Assembly: GCA_029564935.1 (NCBI GenBank)
Contig: JAKQPD010000222.1
Coordinates: 1-43,337, forward strand
Direction: 5' to 3'
DNA: 43,337 nucleotides
DNA from: Bacteroidota bacterium
GTDB lineage: Bacteria; Bacteroidota; Bacteroidia; Bacteroidales; VadinHA17
The notes under the pieces were generated by a model. That model did no database searches, was not told the origin of the DNA, and saw only the letters and a program-made list of their open reading frames with translations. Of the stretch, positions 23,861-33,078 are shown one piece after another. How positions within the stretch are numbered: the stretch's first letter is position 1; each line of letters starts with the position of its first letter. Both the position numbers and the translations under genes were made by a program.

Positions 23861-23932
23861 GGCGCAACGGCCCAGGGGCGAAAAGGCACAGCGGTGCAAC
23901 GGCACAGTGGCGAAGGGGCGCAAGGGTACACT
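23861..23932 (+). repeat. 8-bp tandem array between carboxylase genes
   Basis: Nine consecutive octamers start 1 bp after the stop codon: GGCGCAAC, GGCCCAGG, GGCGAAAA, GGCACAGC, GGTGCAAC, GGCACAGT, GGCGAAGG, GGCGCAAG, GGTACACT. Every unit begins with GG and the period is strictly 8. It fills almost the whole intergenic gap inside an operon, so it is transcribed. Confidence 0.8.
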
Positions 23933-23942
23933 TGATAGTTAA

Positions 23943-25463
23943 ATGAATGCTGAAAAGGAAAAGATGAAAAAGATACTTATAGCGAACAGAGGTGAAATAG
24001 CCATCAGGATCATGAAGACGGCAAGGAAGATGAAGATCCTGACTGTTGCGATCAGAACTGCTGCAGAACCGGATGCAATGTATCTTTCTTTTGCCGACGA
24101 AGTCTTTGACAATACTGAAGATCTGTCAGAGATCCCCGTTTTCCTCGATATAGAGAAGCTTATCTCAATAGCTTTAGCTACAGGCTCCGATGCTCTTCAT
24201 CCCGGCTACGGATTCCTTGCAGAAAATGCCTATTTTGCTCAGAAATGTCTCGATAATAACTTAAACTTTATCGGGCCCACTCCTGATGCCATTTATAAAA
24301 TGGGGAACAAAACAATTGCAAGGAGGCTTGCCATGCAGAATGGGATCCCTCTGGCGATGGGTAGCGATGGAAATATTTCCGATGAAGAAGAAGCCGTGGC
24401 AATGGCAGAAAAAATAGGCTATCCTGTCATAATAAAAGCTGCTTCAGGCGGAGGCGGAAGAGGAATGCGAATTGTACGCGATGAGGTAGAAATGGTAAAA
24501 ATGTTCTCTGTTGCAAGCAGAGAAGCAGAAAAAGCATTTAAAGATCCCTCAGTTTTCATCGAAAAATATATCGAGAATCCCAAGCACATTGAATTTCAGA
24601 TCCTTGGTGATAAAAAAGGAAATATTATACATCTCGGGGAAAGAGAGTGTTCTATTCAACGCAAGCATCAGAAACTTCTTGAAGAAGCTCCTTCAGTAGC
24701 ACTTGATCCTTCGCTCAGAAAAAAAATGGGTTCCATGGCCGTCCGGATAGCAAAAGCTGTAAAATATCTCTCGGCAGGTACTGTGGAATTCCTTCTGGAT
24801 TCGGAGAAAAATTTCTATTTCATGGAAATGAACACCCGGATACAGGTTGAACACCCGGTCACCGAAATAGTTACAGGTATTGATCTGATTGAACAGCAGA
24901 TAAGGATTGCCAACGGAGAGGAACTGAAATATAGACAGAGTGATATTAAAATTAACGGCTGGGCCATTGAATGCAGGATTAATGCTGAAGATGTGCAGTC
25001 GGGCTTTGCTCCTGATCCGGGAAGAATTGAAAAACTCAGCATGCCTGATTATCCATATATAAGGGTTGATACCGGTATCAGAGAAGGATCAGCCATTGTA
25101 GCAAGTTACGACTCAATGATCGCCAAGCTGATCATCAGCGGGAAAGACCGCAGAGAAGCTATCACAAGGTGTAAAATGGCTCTGGACAAAGTATGGATTA
25201 AAGGAGTTAAAACAACCCTTCCTTTTTTCAGGCTTCTTGTAAGAAATCAGAATTTCCAGGACGGGAATTTTACGACAGCGTTCATAGAAAAAGATCTTGA
25301 AAAATACTATTATAACAGTGAATATGAGGAAATGCTGGCTGCATGGCTTGCCACAAAGCTGTTCGTTGAGGAAAACCTCCAGTCGGACAGCATAAATGTT
25401 GATTTCAGGGACGGAAAGGGGATGAGTCCCTGGCTGCTTAACAAAAGGATCAACCAGTTTTAA
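23943..25463 (+). CDS. Biotin carboxylase subunit of acyl-CoA carboxylase
   Basis: Protein of 506 residues. It forms carboxybiotin from bicarbonate and ATP. The N-terminal domain has KKILIANRGEIAIRIMKTAR and DALHPGYGFLAENAYFA. The ATP-grasp domain has the glycine loop AASGGGGRGMRIV at about residue 166 and GERECSIQRKHQKLLEEAPS. The catalytic region has FYFMEMNTRIQVEHPVTE and the C-terminal domain GWAIECRINAED. All conserved residues are present. A methionine seven codons in (at 23964, MKKILIANRG) is the common start of this family and could be the real one. It is 14 bp ahead of the biotin carrier gene, completing a three-gene carboxylase. Confidence 0.9.
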   Translation: MNAEKEKMKKILIANRGEIAIRIMKTARKMKILTVAIRTAAEPDAMYLSFADEVFDNTEDLSEIPVFLDIEKLISIALATGSDALHPGYGFLAENAYFAQKCLDNNLNFIGPTPDAIYKMGNKTIARRLAMQNGIPLAMGSDGNISDEEEAVAMAEKIGYPVIIKAASGGGGRGMRIVRDEVEMVKMFSVASREAEKAFKDPSVFIEKYIENPKHIEFQILGDKKGNIIHLGERECSIQRKHQKLLEEAPSVALDPSLRKKMGSMAVRIAKAVKYLSAGTVEFLLDSEKNFYFMEMNTRIQVEHPVTEIVTGIDLIEQQIRIANGEELKYRQSDIKINGWAIECRINAEDVQSGFAPDPGRIEKLSMPDYPYIRVDTGIREGSAIVASYDSMIAKLIISGKDRREAITRCKMALDKVWIKGVKTTLPFFRLLVRNQNFQDGNFTTAFIEKDLEKYYYNSEYEEMLAAWLATKLFVEENLQSDSINVDFRDGKGMSPWLLNKRINQF

Positions 25464-25477
25464 TCAGCCAAAAAGCA

Positions 25478-26005
25478 ATGAACAATAAACTACATATCAA
25501 TAAGCTGTTTGCCTTATCATCCGAGAAGCGGAAATTCAGTTTTACAATTCCGCTGAAAAACAAGATCAGGATCGGCAAAAGGGATTATACAGTACAATTG
25601 AGATCGGATGATAAATTCGGGACATACATTTTATGGAAAAACCGTAAATATCCCGTTGAGGTGGTCAGGTCGAGACAGAACAAATATGAAATCCTGTTCA
25701 ATGATATTAGCTATACTTTTACAATAGAGACTCCCTTTTCACTTCAGAGGATGAAAGTTCTCGATTCCGTAAGGGGAAAATCAGTGAGCGAGTCGGTTAA
25801 GGCGCCCATGCCGGGAAAGCTTCTCGATGTGCTTGTAAGGGAAGGCTCAACTATCCTTCGCGGCGAACCCCTGGTCATCCTCGAAGCCATGAAAATGCAG
25901 AACGAAATACAATCTCCCGTTAACGGTACAATTGTAAAAGTCCATGCAAAACCGAACACCAATGTAATGAAAGATGATGTTCTGGTGGAGATAAAGACAG
26001 AATAG
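25478..26005 (+). CDS. Biotin carboxyl carrier subunit
   Basis: Protein of 175 residues. The last about 75 residues form a biotinyl domain: KAPMPGKLLDVLVREGSTI, then EAMKMQNEI with the biotin-accepting Lys139, and PVNGTIVKV. The N-terminal about 95 residues are a small beta-rich linker domain of the kind found in Bacteroidota acyl-CoA carboxylase carriers, probably docking to the partner subunits. It is the third gene of the carboxylase operon. The stop codon runs straight into a heptamer array. Confidence 0.88.
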   Translation: MNNKLHINKLFALSSEKRKFSFTIPLKNKIRIGKRDYTVQLRSDDKFGTYILWKNRKYPVEVVRSRQNKYEILFNDISYTFTIETPFSLQRMKVLDSVRGKSVSESVKAPMPGKLLDVLVREGSTILRGEPLVILEAMKMQNEIQSPVNGTIVKVHAKPNTNVMKDDVLVEIKTE

Positions 26006-26046
26006 CTCAGGGCGGAGGGCACAGAGCGCAGGGCTCAGGGCTAAGA
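26005..26046 (+). repeat. 7-bp tandem array starting at a stop codon
   Basis: Six heptamers, the first overlapping the final G of the TAG: GCTCAGG, GCGGAGG, GCACAGA, GCGCAGG, GCTCAGG, GCTAAGA. All start with GC. G-rich on the strand of the preceding gene. Confidence 0.75.
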
Positions 26047-26047
26047 A

Positions 26048-26074
26048 CCCTCAACCTCAATCTCAACCTTAACC
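26048..26074 (-). repeat. 6-bp tandem array after the pepD stop codon
   Basis: Read on the minus strand from the pepD stop: GGTTAA, GGTTGA, GATTGA, GGTTGA, then GGG. It abuts the plus-strand heptamer array head to head, so each convergent gene has its own array with its own period. Confidence 0.65.
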
Positions 26075-27532
26075 TTACTTCGCCGGTACCTCCTCAAGTG
26101 ATTTGCAGAGGAAATCATAGAATTTCTTTACTGAAGGTATGTTGACCTTTTCGTCGGGAGAGTGTGGGTATTTAATTGTCGGACCGAAAGAAATCATATC
26201 GAGGCTTGGATATTTTCCGCCGATGATGGCACATTCCAGACCGGCATGGATGGCTTTGATCTCAGGTTCCTTACCAAACATTTTCTCATAGATGTTCTTC
26301 ATGCTTGCCAGTATTGGAGAATTCATATTTGGTTTCCATCCCGGATATCCGCCTGTCATATTTATTTTAGCATCTATAAGGTGGAATACTGCTGCAATTC
26401 TCCAGGCTGTTGCTTCTTTTGAAGTGTCGACCGAACTGCGGCACAGGTTATGTACTTCGAACTTTCCCTTCATACATTTAACGATGGCCATGTTGTTTGA
26501 GGTTTCAACAAGTCCTTTTACAGCCTGGCTCATTCGTTGCACACCATTTGGACATGCAAATACAGCTCTGATTATCTTATACTGATCCTTTTTTCCCAAA
26601 ACTTTTGCCGGTGAGTCGCATTTTTTGCATGAAAACACGAGATCGGGTTCTGTATCTGAGAATTCTGACCTGTACATTTTTTCATAGCCCTTAACAAATT
26701 TCTCAAATGCTTTTGCTTTGGCAGCTGAAACCACCAGTACTGCATAGGATTCGCGGGGTATTGCATTCCGGAGATTACCTCCGGCGGCTTCTGCCAGTCT
26801 GATGGCAAAGTCGGATTCTGCCTGCATCAGGAACCGGAACATCAGCTTATTTGAGTTTGCCCTTCCCAGAGCAATATCAACACCCGAGTGGCCTCCTTTA
26901 AGACCTTTTACTGTTATCCTGTATGCATTCATTCTTGCGGGAGTATTCTCCTCCACATATTTCTTCGTTGCTGTAACATCCATTCCTCCGGCACATCCGA
27001 CACACAGTTCATGTTCATCTTCCGAATCGAGGTTCATGAGGATGTCTCCCTTCAGCATTCCTTTCTTCAAACCAAAGACCCCTGTCATACCCGTTTCTTC
27101 ATCTATTGTGAACAATCCTTCAACAGGCCCGTGACGAAGGTTTTTGGATGCAAGAACGGACAGAGCGGCAGCAACACCGATCCCGTTATCAGAGCCCAGA
27201 GTAGTCCCGTCAGCTTTTACCCAGTCTCCATCAATTACAGTAGCTATCGGATCTTTCTCAAAATCATGGACCTTATCATTATTCTTCTGAGGTACCATAT
27301 CGAGATGTGTCTGAAGGATAACACCTTTTCTGTTTTCCATCCCCTTTGTTGCAGGTTTCCTGATTATTACGTTGCCTAACTTATCGACAATCGTTTCAAG
27401 ATTATGGTCCTTACCGAATTTTTCAACATATGCGACTATTCCTGATTCCTTTTTTGAAGGACGCGGAATACGGGTTATATCATGGAAATAATTCCATAAT
27501 TGTTCCGGTTGAAGTTTTCGTATATCACTCAT
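26075..27532 (-). CDS. pepD: Aminoacyl-histidine dipeptidase (M20C)
   Basis: Cytoplasmic metallo-dipeptidase of 485 residues, the standard length of PepD. Motifs are complete: LQTHLDMVPQ (His76, Asp78), GSDNGIGVAA (Asp115), TIDEETGMTGVFGL (catalytic Glu145, ligand Glu146), MNLDSEDEHELCVGCAGG, and in the C-terminal part AIHAGLECAIIGGKYP with the last His/Glu. The N-terminus QLWNYFHDITRIPRPSKKE is the family hallmark. It hydrolyses a broad range of dipeptides with unblocked ends, including Xaa-His. It is monocistronic, convergent with the carboxylase operon. A POT peptide transporter at 36.1 kb and an MFSD1-like carrier at 30.7 kb could supply its substrates. Confidence 0.9.
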   Translation of the reverse strand: MSDIRKLQPEQLWNYFHDITRIPRPSKKESGIVAYVEKFGKDHNLETIVDKLGNVIIRKPATKGMENRKGVILQTHLDMVPQKNNDKVHDFEKDPIATVIDGDWVKADGTTLGSDNGIGVAAALSVLASKNLRHGPVEGLFTIDEETGMTGVFGLKKGMLKGDILMNLDSEDEHELCVGCAGGMDVTATKKYVEENTPARMNAYRITVKGLKGGHSGVDIALGRANSNKLMFRFLMQAESDFAIRLAEAAGGNLRNAIPRESYAVLVVSAAKAKAFEKFVKGYEKMYRSEFSDTEPDLVFSCKKCDSPAKVLGKKDQYKIIRAVFACPNGVQRMSQAVKGLVETSNNMAIVKCMKGKFEVHNLCRSSVDTSKEATAWRIAAVFHLIDAKINMTGGYPGWKPNMNSPILASMKNIYEKMFGKEPEIKAIHAGLECAIIGGKYPSLDMISFGPTIKYPHSPDEKVNIPSVKKFYDFLCKSLEEVPAK

Positions 27533-27691
27533 ATTTATCTGTTTTTAATTAATTTAATTGTATAAAAATACAAAAACCGGCGAATAAAATAAACATGTAA
27601 CAAAAACTTAAACGAATTTGATTGCCATATAAATGTCAATTATATTAAATTCATACCGTCAAAAGAATTATATTTTGAAAACGGCGAAAAA
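27533..27691. other. Divergent intergenic region (pepD / Pit)
   Basis: AT-rich spacer that must hold two promoters. Only imperfect -7 candidates were found, the best near TATATTTTG at about 27670-27678 for the Pit transporter gene. No repeats were seen. Confidence 0.3.
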
Positions 27692-28234
27692 ATGAACATT
27701 TATCTTGTATTTATTATAATTCTGTTCATTCTGGCCATTTCCGATCTTGTTGCAGGGGTTTCAAATGACGCCGTTAACTTTCTTAACTCATCCATCGGTT
27801 CAAAAGCTGCTCCGGTAAAGGTGATACTGGCTATTGCCGCTCTCGGGGTATTTACAGGCACCACATTTTCAGGCGGAATGATGGAGATTGCCAGGTCAGG
27901 GATCTTTAAACCCGGAGAGTTTTATTTTTCGGAGATAATGATCATCTTCCTGGCAGTAATGATAACCGATGTCCTTTTACTCGATTCATTCAATACCTTC
28001 GGATTGCCGACATCAACCACTGTATCACTTGTATTTGAGTTACTTGGAGCTGCCGTGGCATTATCAGTGATAAAAGTAATTCAGGCGGGTGATACTGTTG
28101 CCGGCATTGAAAACTATATCAATTCCGGGAAAGCTCTTGCAATAATTTCCGGTATACTCATTTCTGTTGCGATAGCCTTCAGTGGGAATGATAGTTCAGT
28201 TCATAACACGCCTGATCTTTTCGTTCAATTATGA
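27692..28234 (+). pseudogene. Pit-type phosphate transporter, N-terminal fragment (gene broken; whole locus 27692-29818)
   Basis: First piece of an inorganic phosphate transporter of the Pit family (PF01384). The family signature is visible in FILAISDLVAGVSNDAVNFLNSSIG and FGLPTSTTVSLVFELLGAAVALS. The frame is correct up to about 28183 (IAFSG) and then goes astray to a stop at 28234. Moving to the frame of codon 28185 restores family sequence (GMIVQFITRLIFSFNYERY, then FAGGIYGGGALTVIIYF) up to 28331. A one- or two-base indel near 28184, in a GGG run, therefore breaks the gene. The next piece returns to the original frame. This is either true decay or assembly error. Confidence 0.8.
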
Positions 28235-28330
28235 GCGATATATGAAATTTGCCGGGGGGATCTATGGCGGCGGAGCTCTGACGGTTATTATTTACTTCCT
28301 TCTTGTCAAGGGAGCAAAGGAGCATCATTC

Positions 28331-28777
28331 ATGACCCCTTATACCGTATCCTGGATTGAAGAAAATACATGGAAGATACTTATTACTGCTTTTGCAGGAT
28401 CTACGGTAATCCTGCAGTTGCTGATATCATTTTTCAGGATCAATGTACTTAAAATTGTTGTCCTTGCAGGAACATTTGCACTTGCATTTGCATTTGCCGG
28501 GAATGATCTTGCGAACTTTATCGGTGTCCCGCTGGCAGGCTATGACTCTTATATGACATATATCAGCGATCCATCACTGAATCCCGACACATTTGCCATG
28601 GATTCTCTTCAGGGACCTGTCAGGACCCCGACACTTTTTCTTATGGCCGCAGGATTGATAATGGTAATAACACTGTTCACATCAAGAAAAGCAAAGAAAG
28701 TCACTCAGACCGAAGTGAGTCTGGCCAGGCAGGATGCCGGAGATGAAAGGTGGTCATCAACACCTTTTTCACGGTAG
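28331..28777 (+). pseudogene. Pit-type phosphate transporter, middle fragment
   Basis: Continuation of the same transporter: MTPYTVSWIEENTWKIL, then FALAFAFAGNDLANFIGVPLAG, which carries the second GND-NF repeat diagnostic for Pit proteins. Its ATG overlaps the stop of the displaced frame as ATGA, which marks the second frameshift. The piece ends SSTPFSR at an in-frame TAG (28775-28777). Family sequence continues in the same frame directly after that TAG, so it is a nonsense change inside the gene and not the natural end. Confidence 0.75.
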
Positions 28778-28789
28778 CTGGTACATGGT

Positions 28790-29818
28790 GTGGTAAGATT
28801 TTCAAAAGTATTCAACAGGGTGATCCCGCAGCGTGTCCACGATTTTGTAGCAAAGAGATTCTCTACCGTAAAAGTTAAATCAAAGGCGAAGAATACAGTA
28901 GAGAGTTCATCCTTCGATCTTCTGAGAGCTTCTGTAAATACAATTGTTGCCGGTATCCTTATTGCATCCGGTACTTCGCTCAAGCTCCCCTTGTCAACAA
29001 CTCGTGTGACTTTCATGGTTGCGATGGGTACCTCACTTGCCGACCGGGCATGGGGCCGGGAAAGCGCCGTATACAGGGTTTCAGGCGTCCTTACTGTAAT
29101 CGGAGGCTGGTTCTTTACAGCGATCATTGCATTTACTGCGGCGTTCATTATCGCCAACATCCTTAACTGGGGGGGAGTTGCAGGTATGATAATCGCACTT
29201 GCTGTTGCTTTATTCATAGTTATAAAAACTAATTTTTTCAGCAGGAGACAGATTGAAAAACAAAGCATAAAGGATGAATTTGACCTTAAGGCAACCCATA
29301 CCGGAGAAAATATCCTCGATAAATGCAACTCAACTATAATCAACGTAACGGAATCAGTATCAAAACTTTATTCATCGGGCATCAATGCTCTGATCAGGGA
29401 AAACAGGAAGAAGATGAAGATCGTAGTAAAGGAGGTTAATGAGCTTAGTCAGTTTACAAAGAAATTAAAATATGATCTATACCCGACCTTAAAAAAGATT
29501 GAAGCAGAACACATTGAAGCAGGCCAGTTTTATGTACAGATCCTCGACTATCTGAGAGAAGTTACACATTGCCTTGAGTTTATTGTCCAGCCGATATATG
29601 AACATCTTGATAATAATCATCCCTCTCTCATCCCCGAACAGATAAAAGACATGGAGGACCTCAGTGAGCTTATAAAGTCATATTTCGGGGAGATTGTAAA
29701 AATTATGAGAAAAAAGTCATTTAAAGATCTTAATAAGCTTATTTCCAAGAAGAGATTCATTCCGGATCATCATTATAATTCCAGAACAGATAATCAGGTA
29801 AATTATTTAAACTGTTAA
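28790..29818 (+). pseudogene. Pit-type phosphate transporter, C-terminal fragment with PhoU-like tail
   Basis: Third piece, in the same frame as the middle one and only four codons beyond the TAG; the GTG at 28790 would be the first usable start. It contains the last membrane segments (LKLPLSTTRVTFMVAMGTSLADRAWG, with the second PxSTTxV-type signature) and then a helical tail of about 150 residues, typical of Bacteroidota Pit proteins in which a PhoU-like region is fused. The individual fragments keep good codon use and long open frames, so the damage must be recent or artificial. Confidence 0.75.
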
Positions 29819-29905
29819 AAAAAAAAGTAATTTTAAGCCGTTTTTAAAACTGCTTCGAGGGCAGCTATTTAACAGATTAAGTCGCAACATATACCATTTC
29901 AGAAA

Positions 29906-30556
29906 ATGAATATTGACAAGATTCTTAAGTTTTTTGTTCCGAAAGATCACTCTTTTCATCCTCTTTTTGAAGAAGATGCAAAAAACCTTGTAAAAGCCAC
30001 CGAACTTTTTAAGGAAATGCTTTCATCCACTGATCCCGAATACCGTGAAAAAATACATAAGGAAATAAAGGATGTGGAGCATATCGGAGACGAGATAACA
30101 GATAAGATGTACGAACAGCTTAACAAATCATTTATCACACCGTTCGACAGGGAAGATATTCACGAACTGGCTTCGAATATTGATGATGTAGTTGATTCAA
30201 TTAACGGGGTCAGCAGGAGGATATGCCTCTATAAGCCTAAACATATGTTACCTGAGTATAAAAAGATGGCTGATATGATACATGAGGCAGCCCTCGAGAT
30301 CCAGACAAGCGTTCACTGTTTAAGTGATGCAGCTGCCAACAAGGAGGAAATTACCAGGGCATGTGCAAAAGTTACTGCTATCGAGCACAAGGTTGATGAA
30401 TATTATTACTCTGGGGTATCGGAACTTTTCAATAGTGAAAAAGATGCTGCAGAATTACTTAAGAACAATAAGATACTCGAAATTCTTGAAAGATGTGTTG
30501 ATGAAGAAGAAGATGTTACTGATACGATAAAATCGATGCTTATAAAAATGGCATAA
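29906..30556 (+). CDS. DUF47-family PhoU-like protein (Pit accessory)
   Basis: All-helical cytoplasmic protein of 216 residues. FFVPKDHSFHPLFEEDAKNL at the start and KDVEHIGDEITDKMYEQLNKSFITPFDREDIHELASNIDDVVDSI in the middle are the hallmark of DUF47 (TIGR00153), with acidic metal-binding clusters of the PhoU kind. DUF47 genes nearly always sit beside Pit transporters and are thought to regulate phosphate uptake. Here it follows the broken Pit gene by 87 bp and is itself intact, arguing that the Pit interruption is either very recent or not real. Confidence 0.88.
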   Translation: MNIDKILKFFVPKDHSFHPLFEEDAKNLVKATELFKEMLSSTDPEYREKIHKEIKDVEHIGDEITDKMYEQLNKSFITPFDREDIHELASNIDDVVDSINGVSRRICLYKPKHMLPEYKKMADMIHEAALEIQTSVHCLSDAAANKEEITRACAKVTAIEHKVDEYYYSGVSELFNSEKDAAELLKNNKILEILERCVDEEEDVTDTIKSMLIKMA

Positions 30557-30669
30557 ATCCGACCTTCACCTTATTTTCTTTTTATCATTGAAAGTACCAT
30601 TTTGGACTTATTGACAGCCATAATTACAAGAGGAATAATATCATATCATAGTCTTGTATTACTGCCGGA

Positions 30670-32232
30670 TCAGGGTTTCTGACCTGAAGGCAGTTCCAGA
30701 CCGTATCCCTGCTTCTTATCGGCTTGTTTCAGTTTGTAGGCCAGAAAAATTGAAATCAGACCGCAGATCACAAGAATGAAGATAGGGACAGTATAGTTAT
30801 AATTCATCTGTCCGGCACGTATTGCCTCAAGGTTTTCCTTATTTGCAAGATCGAGAACAGCTCCTATTCCCCAGAAAAATAATCCCAGGCCCCAGTTTTG
30901 AACTGTAAACATCGAAGCATAAGCAGTACCAAGTCTGTTTTCAGGGACAATTTTAGCGACAGATGGCCACATTGCTGCAGGGACAAGAGAAAATGCAATA
31001 CCAAGACTGATAAGACCGAGGTAGGCAAGTATTCTTACATTAAAGAGTGAAAGAGCAATATGCGCAAAAATAAGAAGGAGCGAACCGAGTATCATAAGTG
31101 ATGCACCTCTTCCCTTTTTATCTACATAATTTCCGAAGATCGGAGTAAAGAGAATGGTCCCCAGCGGAATAAGAGAAGCTGTTTTCGGTCCGTTCGAGAA
31201 CCACAAGCGGAATGTGTCTTTAAGAAGGAATACGAATAGCAGGAAAATCAGGAAAATAACAGCCATTGAGAGATTCTTCCCTTGCCGTGTTTTAATATAT
31301 GACGGAACAAGCGAAAAGGCCAGTCCGAAAATAAAAAGGGCAATGAAAACACTGGAATTCCCGATAGCCTTACTGCCGAAAAGCACGATATTACTATCTG
31401 GGTCATCGGGAAGTACATAAGAAAACCCGAATTTATTTACAAGCATATCGGGAGCATACTGGATGAACGGGAACACAGCTGCATAAAAGGATACGCACAA
31501 AAGTGCTATATAGATAAATGAAGGATTTGTAGCCAGCTTAACAAGGTCTGCAAACTTGAATTCTTCTTCCTGATCTTTATCAGTAACCAGTCCTGCTCTT
31601 TGTTTGTCGAGTTTTTTATCAAAGAATGTATATATAATAAAAAGTATCAGAGCCAGGGCAATGAGTGTTGCAGCAAAGGTCACTGCAGGAGATACATGGC
31701 CGTTTGCAATATCGGGTGAAACTGCAATACCAAGCGCCGATCCCAGTCGTCCGAAACCAATATTGATAGCCATAGCAAGTGCCATTTCATAGCCTTTGAA
31801 CCATTTGACTATCGTTCGTGTGGCAACCACGCACGTTATCTCCAGTCCCGAACCGAACATTATCCTGCCGATGATCATTACAGTAAGCATGGTGCTCTTG
31901 TCGGTGCCGAAAACACCCGCGGCAGCCAGGGCAGACAATGCTCCTCCTACAGCCGCAAGAGCTCCGAATACTATCCCTGCCAGACGGATACCCCACTTAT
32001 CGAGTATTATTCCGCCAACTATGATCATACCAAACATATTGGCAATTGTCGTAAGCCCGATAAGCCGCCCGAATTCCTCACTTGTAAATCCCAGCTCGGA
32101 TTCCATCAATCCCTTTAATCCTGAAAAGAAATCCTGGAACCAGTAGGTCGCAAACATGAGTGCACTTAATAATACAAGAACAAGCCACCTCAGGGCAGCC
32201 TTATCACGTAAAGTCCTGGTAATAGTTTCCAT
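30670..32232 (-). CDS. MFS transporter, MFSD1-like
   Basis: Inner-membrane protein of 520 residues with about 12 transmembrane segments. The N-terminal RWLVLVLLSALMFATYWFQDF and the loop IILDKWGIRLAGIVFGAL (A-motif) match the MFSD1 group of MFS carriers. Later motifs are GSGLEITCVVATRTIVKWFKGYEMALAMAINIGFGRLGSALG and GNYVDKKGRGASLMI. MFSD1 in animals exports dipeptides from lysosomes; bacterial relatives are uncharacterised. An extended central segment (about residues 205-290) includes a charged cytoplasmic loop. It lies between the DUF47 gene and the thioredoxin-like gene and is transcribed alone. A peptide substrate is suggested only by homology and by PepD 3 kb away. Confidence 0.75.
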   Translation of the reverse strand: METITRTLRDKAALRWLVLVLLSALMFATYWFQDFFSGLKGLMESELGFTSEEFGRLIGLTTIANMFGMIIVGGIILDKWGIRLAGIVFGALAAVGGALSALAAAGVFGTDKSTMLTVMIIGRIMFGSGLEITCVVATRTIVKWFKGYEMALAMAINIGFGRLGSALGIAVSPDIANGHVSPAVTFAATLIALALILFIIYTFFDKKLDKQRAGLVTDKDQEEEFKFADLVKLATNPSFIYIALLCVSFYAAVFPFIQYAPDMLVNKFGFSYVLPDDPDSNIVLFGSKAIGNSSVFIALFIFGLAFSLVPSYIKTRQGKNLSMAVIFLIFLLFVFLLKDTFRLWFSNGPKTASLIPLGTILFTPIFGNYVDKKGRGASLMILGSLLLIFAHIALSLFNVRILAYLGLISLGIAFSLVPAAMWPSVAKIVPENRLGTAYASMFTVQNWGLGLFFWGIGAVLDLANKENLEAIRAGQMNYNYTVPIFILVICGLISIFLAYKLKQADKKQGYGLELPSGQKP

Positions 32233-32414
32233 AAAGTCAAATTTGGTAAACGGCGTAAATGTAAAAAATAAATCGGATGTTACTGCCCGGGAAAATCACT
32301 TATACTGAACTTTATTATTTCATATTTGTTAAATCACTAAAATATATGGAAATTATAATTTCTGAGATATTTAAAGTTACTTTGTATTTTTATTTTCATC
32401 AATAATAATGATTT
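32233..32414. other. Divergent intergenic region (MFS / thioredoxin-like)
   Basis: 182 bp of AT-rich sequence. TTACTTTG at 32377-32384 matches the -7 consensus at seven of eight positions and could serve the plus-strand gene, with a leader of about 25 nt. No -33 element was found at the correct spacing. Confidence 0.35.
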
Positions 32415-32960
32415 ATGAAAAAGATATTTCTTATAGTACTCATTACATCAATTTTTTACAATGCCTTTTCACAGAGTCCGGCATCCCGGGGGAAATCAGA
32501 AATAAAATGGCACACGATACAGGAGGCTGAAAAATTATTCAATAAATCTCCCCGTCCTATCTTCATCGATACATATACAGACTGGTGCGGATGGTGCAAG
32601 AAGATGGATAACGAAACATTTACTGATCCTGTAATTGCAGAAATTCTCAACAGTAAATTTTACCCCGTCAAATTCAATGCTGAGGGAAAAGAGAGTGTTA
32701 CATTCATGGGACAAACTTTTATTAATGACGGTACAGCAGGAAGAGCTCACCAGCTTGCCATAGCTTTGCTTCAGGGACAACTCTCCTACCCTACGGTTGT
32801 CTTCATGACAAAGGAAGACGAAAAGTTTGCTGTATCTCCGGTCCCCGGCTTCAGGGCTGCAAAGGAAATGGAAGTCCTGCTGAGCTTCTTTGCCGATGAT
32901 ATCTATAAAACCCGGAAATGGGATGAGTTCCAGAAGAGCTTTGTAGGGAAAGTGCAGTAG
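32415..32960 (+). CDS. Exported thioredoxin-like protein
   Basis: Protein of 181 residues with a signal peptide (KKIFLIVLITSIFYNAFSQS). The thioredoxin domain has the active site DWCGWCKKMDNETF (Cys58 and Cys61), the helix following it, and the cis-Pro region SYPTVVFM. This fits the Thioredoxin_7/DUF255-like subgroup found in the Bacteroidota periplasm, where such proteins act as disulfide reductases or isomerases for unknown clients. The WCGWC variant is common in this subgroup. It has no cotranscribed partner, and its stop codon is followed by heptamer words interrupted by a MITE. Confidence 0.85.
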   Translation: MKKIFLIVLITSIFYNAFSQSPASRGKSEIKWHTIQEAEKLFNKSPRPIFIDTYTDWCGWCKKMDNETFTDPVIAEILNSKFYPVKFNAEGKESVTFMGQTFINDGTAGRAHQLAIALLQGQLSYPTVVFMTKEDEKFAVSPVPGFRAAKEMEVLLSFFADDIYKTRKWDEFQKSFVGKVQ

Positions 32961-32976
32961 GGCGAAGGGCGCAGGT
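32961..32976 (+). repeat. Left half of a heptamer array split by a MITE
   Basis: After the TAG come GGCGAAG, GGCGCAG and GT, then the MITE begins. On its other side the array resumes as GGATGCA, GGATGCA (33078-33091). The array therefore predates the element. Confidence 0.55.
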
Positions 32977-33078
32977 CATAGCCGTCAGCTTAAGGTGTTA
33001 GGGATTTAAAGTTTCCCCTCCTTAAAAAAAGGAGGGGAAACTTTTCTCCAGAATACTCCGTTAGGTTGACAGCTACGG
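32977..33078. mobile_element. MITE, second diverged copy (102 bp)
   Basis: The left end CATAGCCGTCAGCTTAAG differs from the 18.4-kb copy at one position. The right end (GTTGACAGCTACG) differs at two or more. It has the same internal hairpin AAAGTTTCCCCTCCTT / complement at 33008-33023 and 33029-33044, followed by TTTT. It is about 35 bp shorter than the first copy, mostly between the left end and the hairpin. The flanks GGCGCAGGT and GATGCAGGA match at six of nine positions, consistent with a decayed 9-bp duplication. The hairpin may terminate transcripts from both convergent neighbours. Confidence 0.75.

Noticed and set aside
28705-29343. 212-codon antisense frame opposite the Pit gene
   Set aside because: Shadow of the coding strand; the plus strand carries recognisable transporter sequence.
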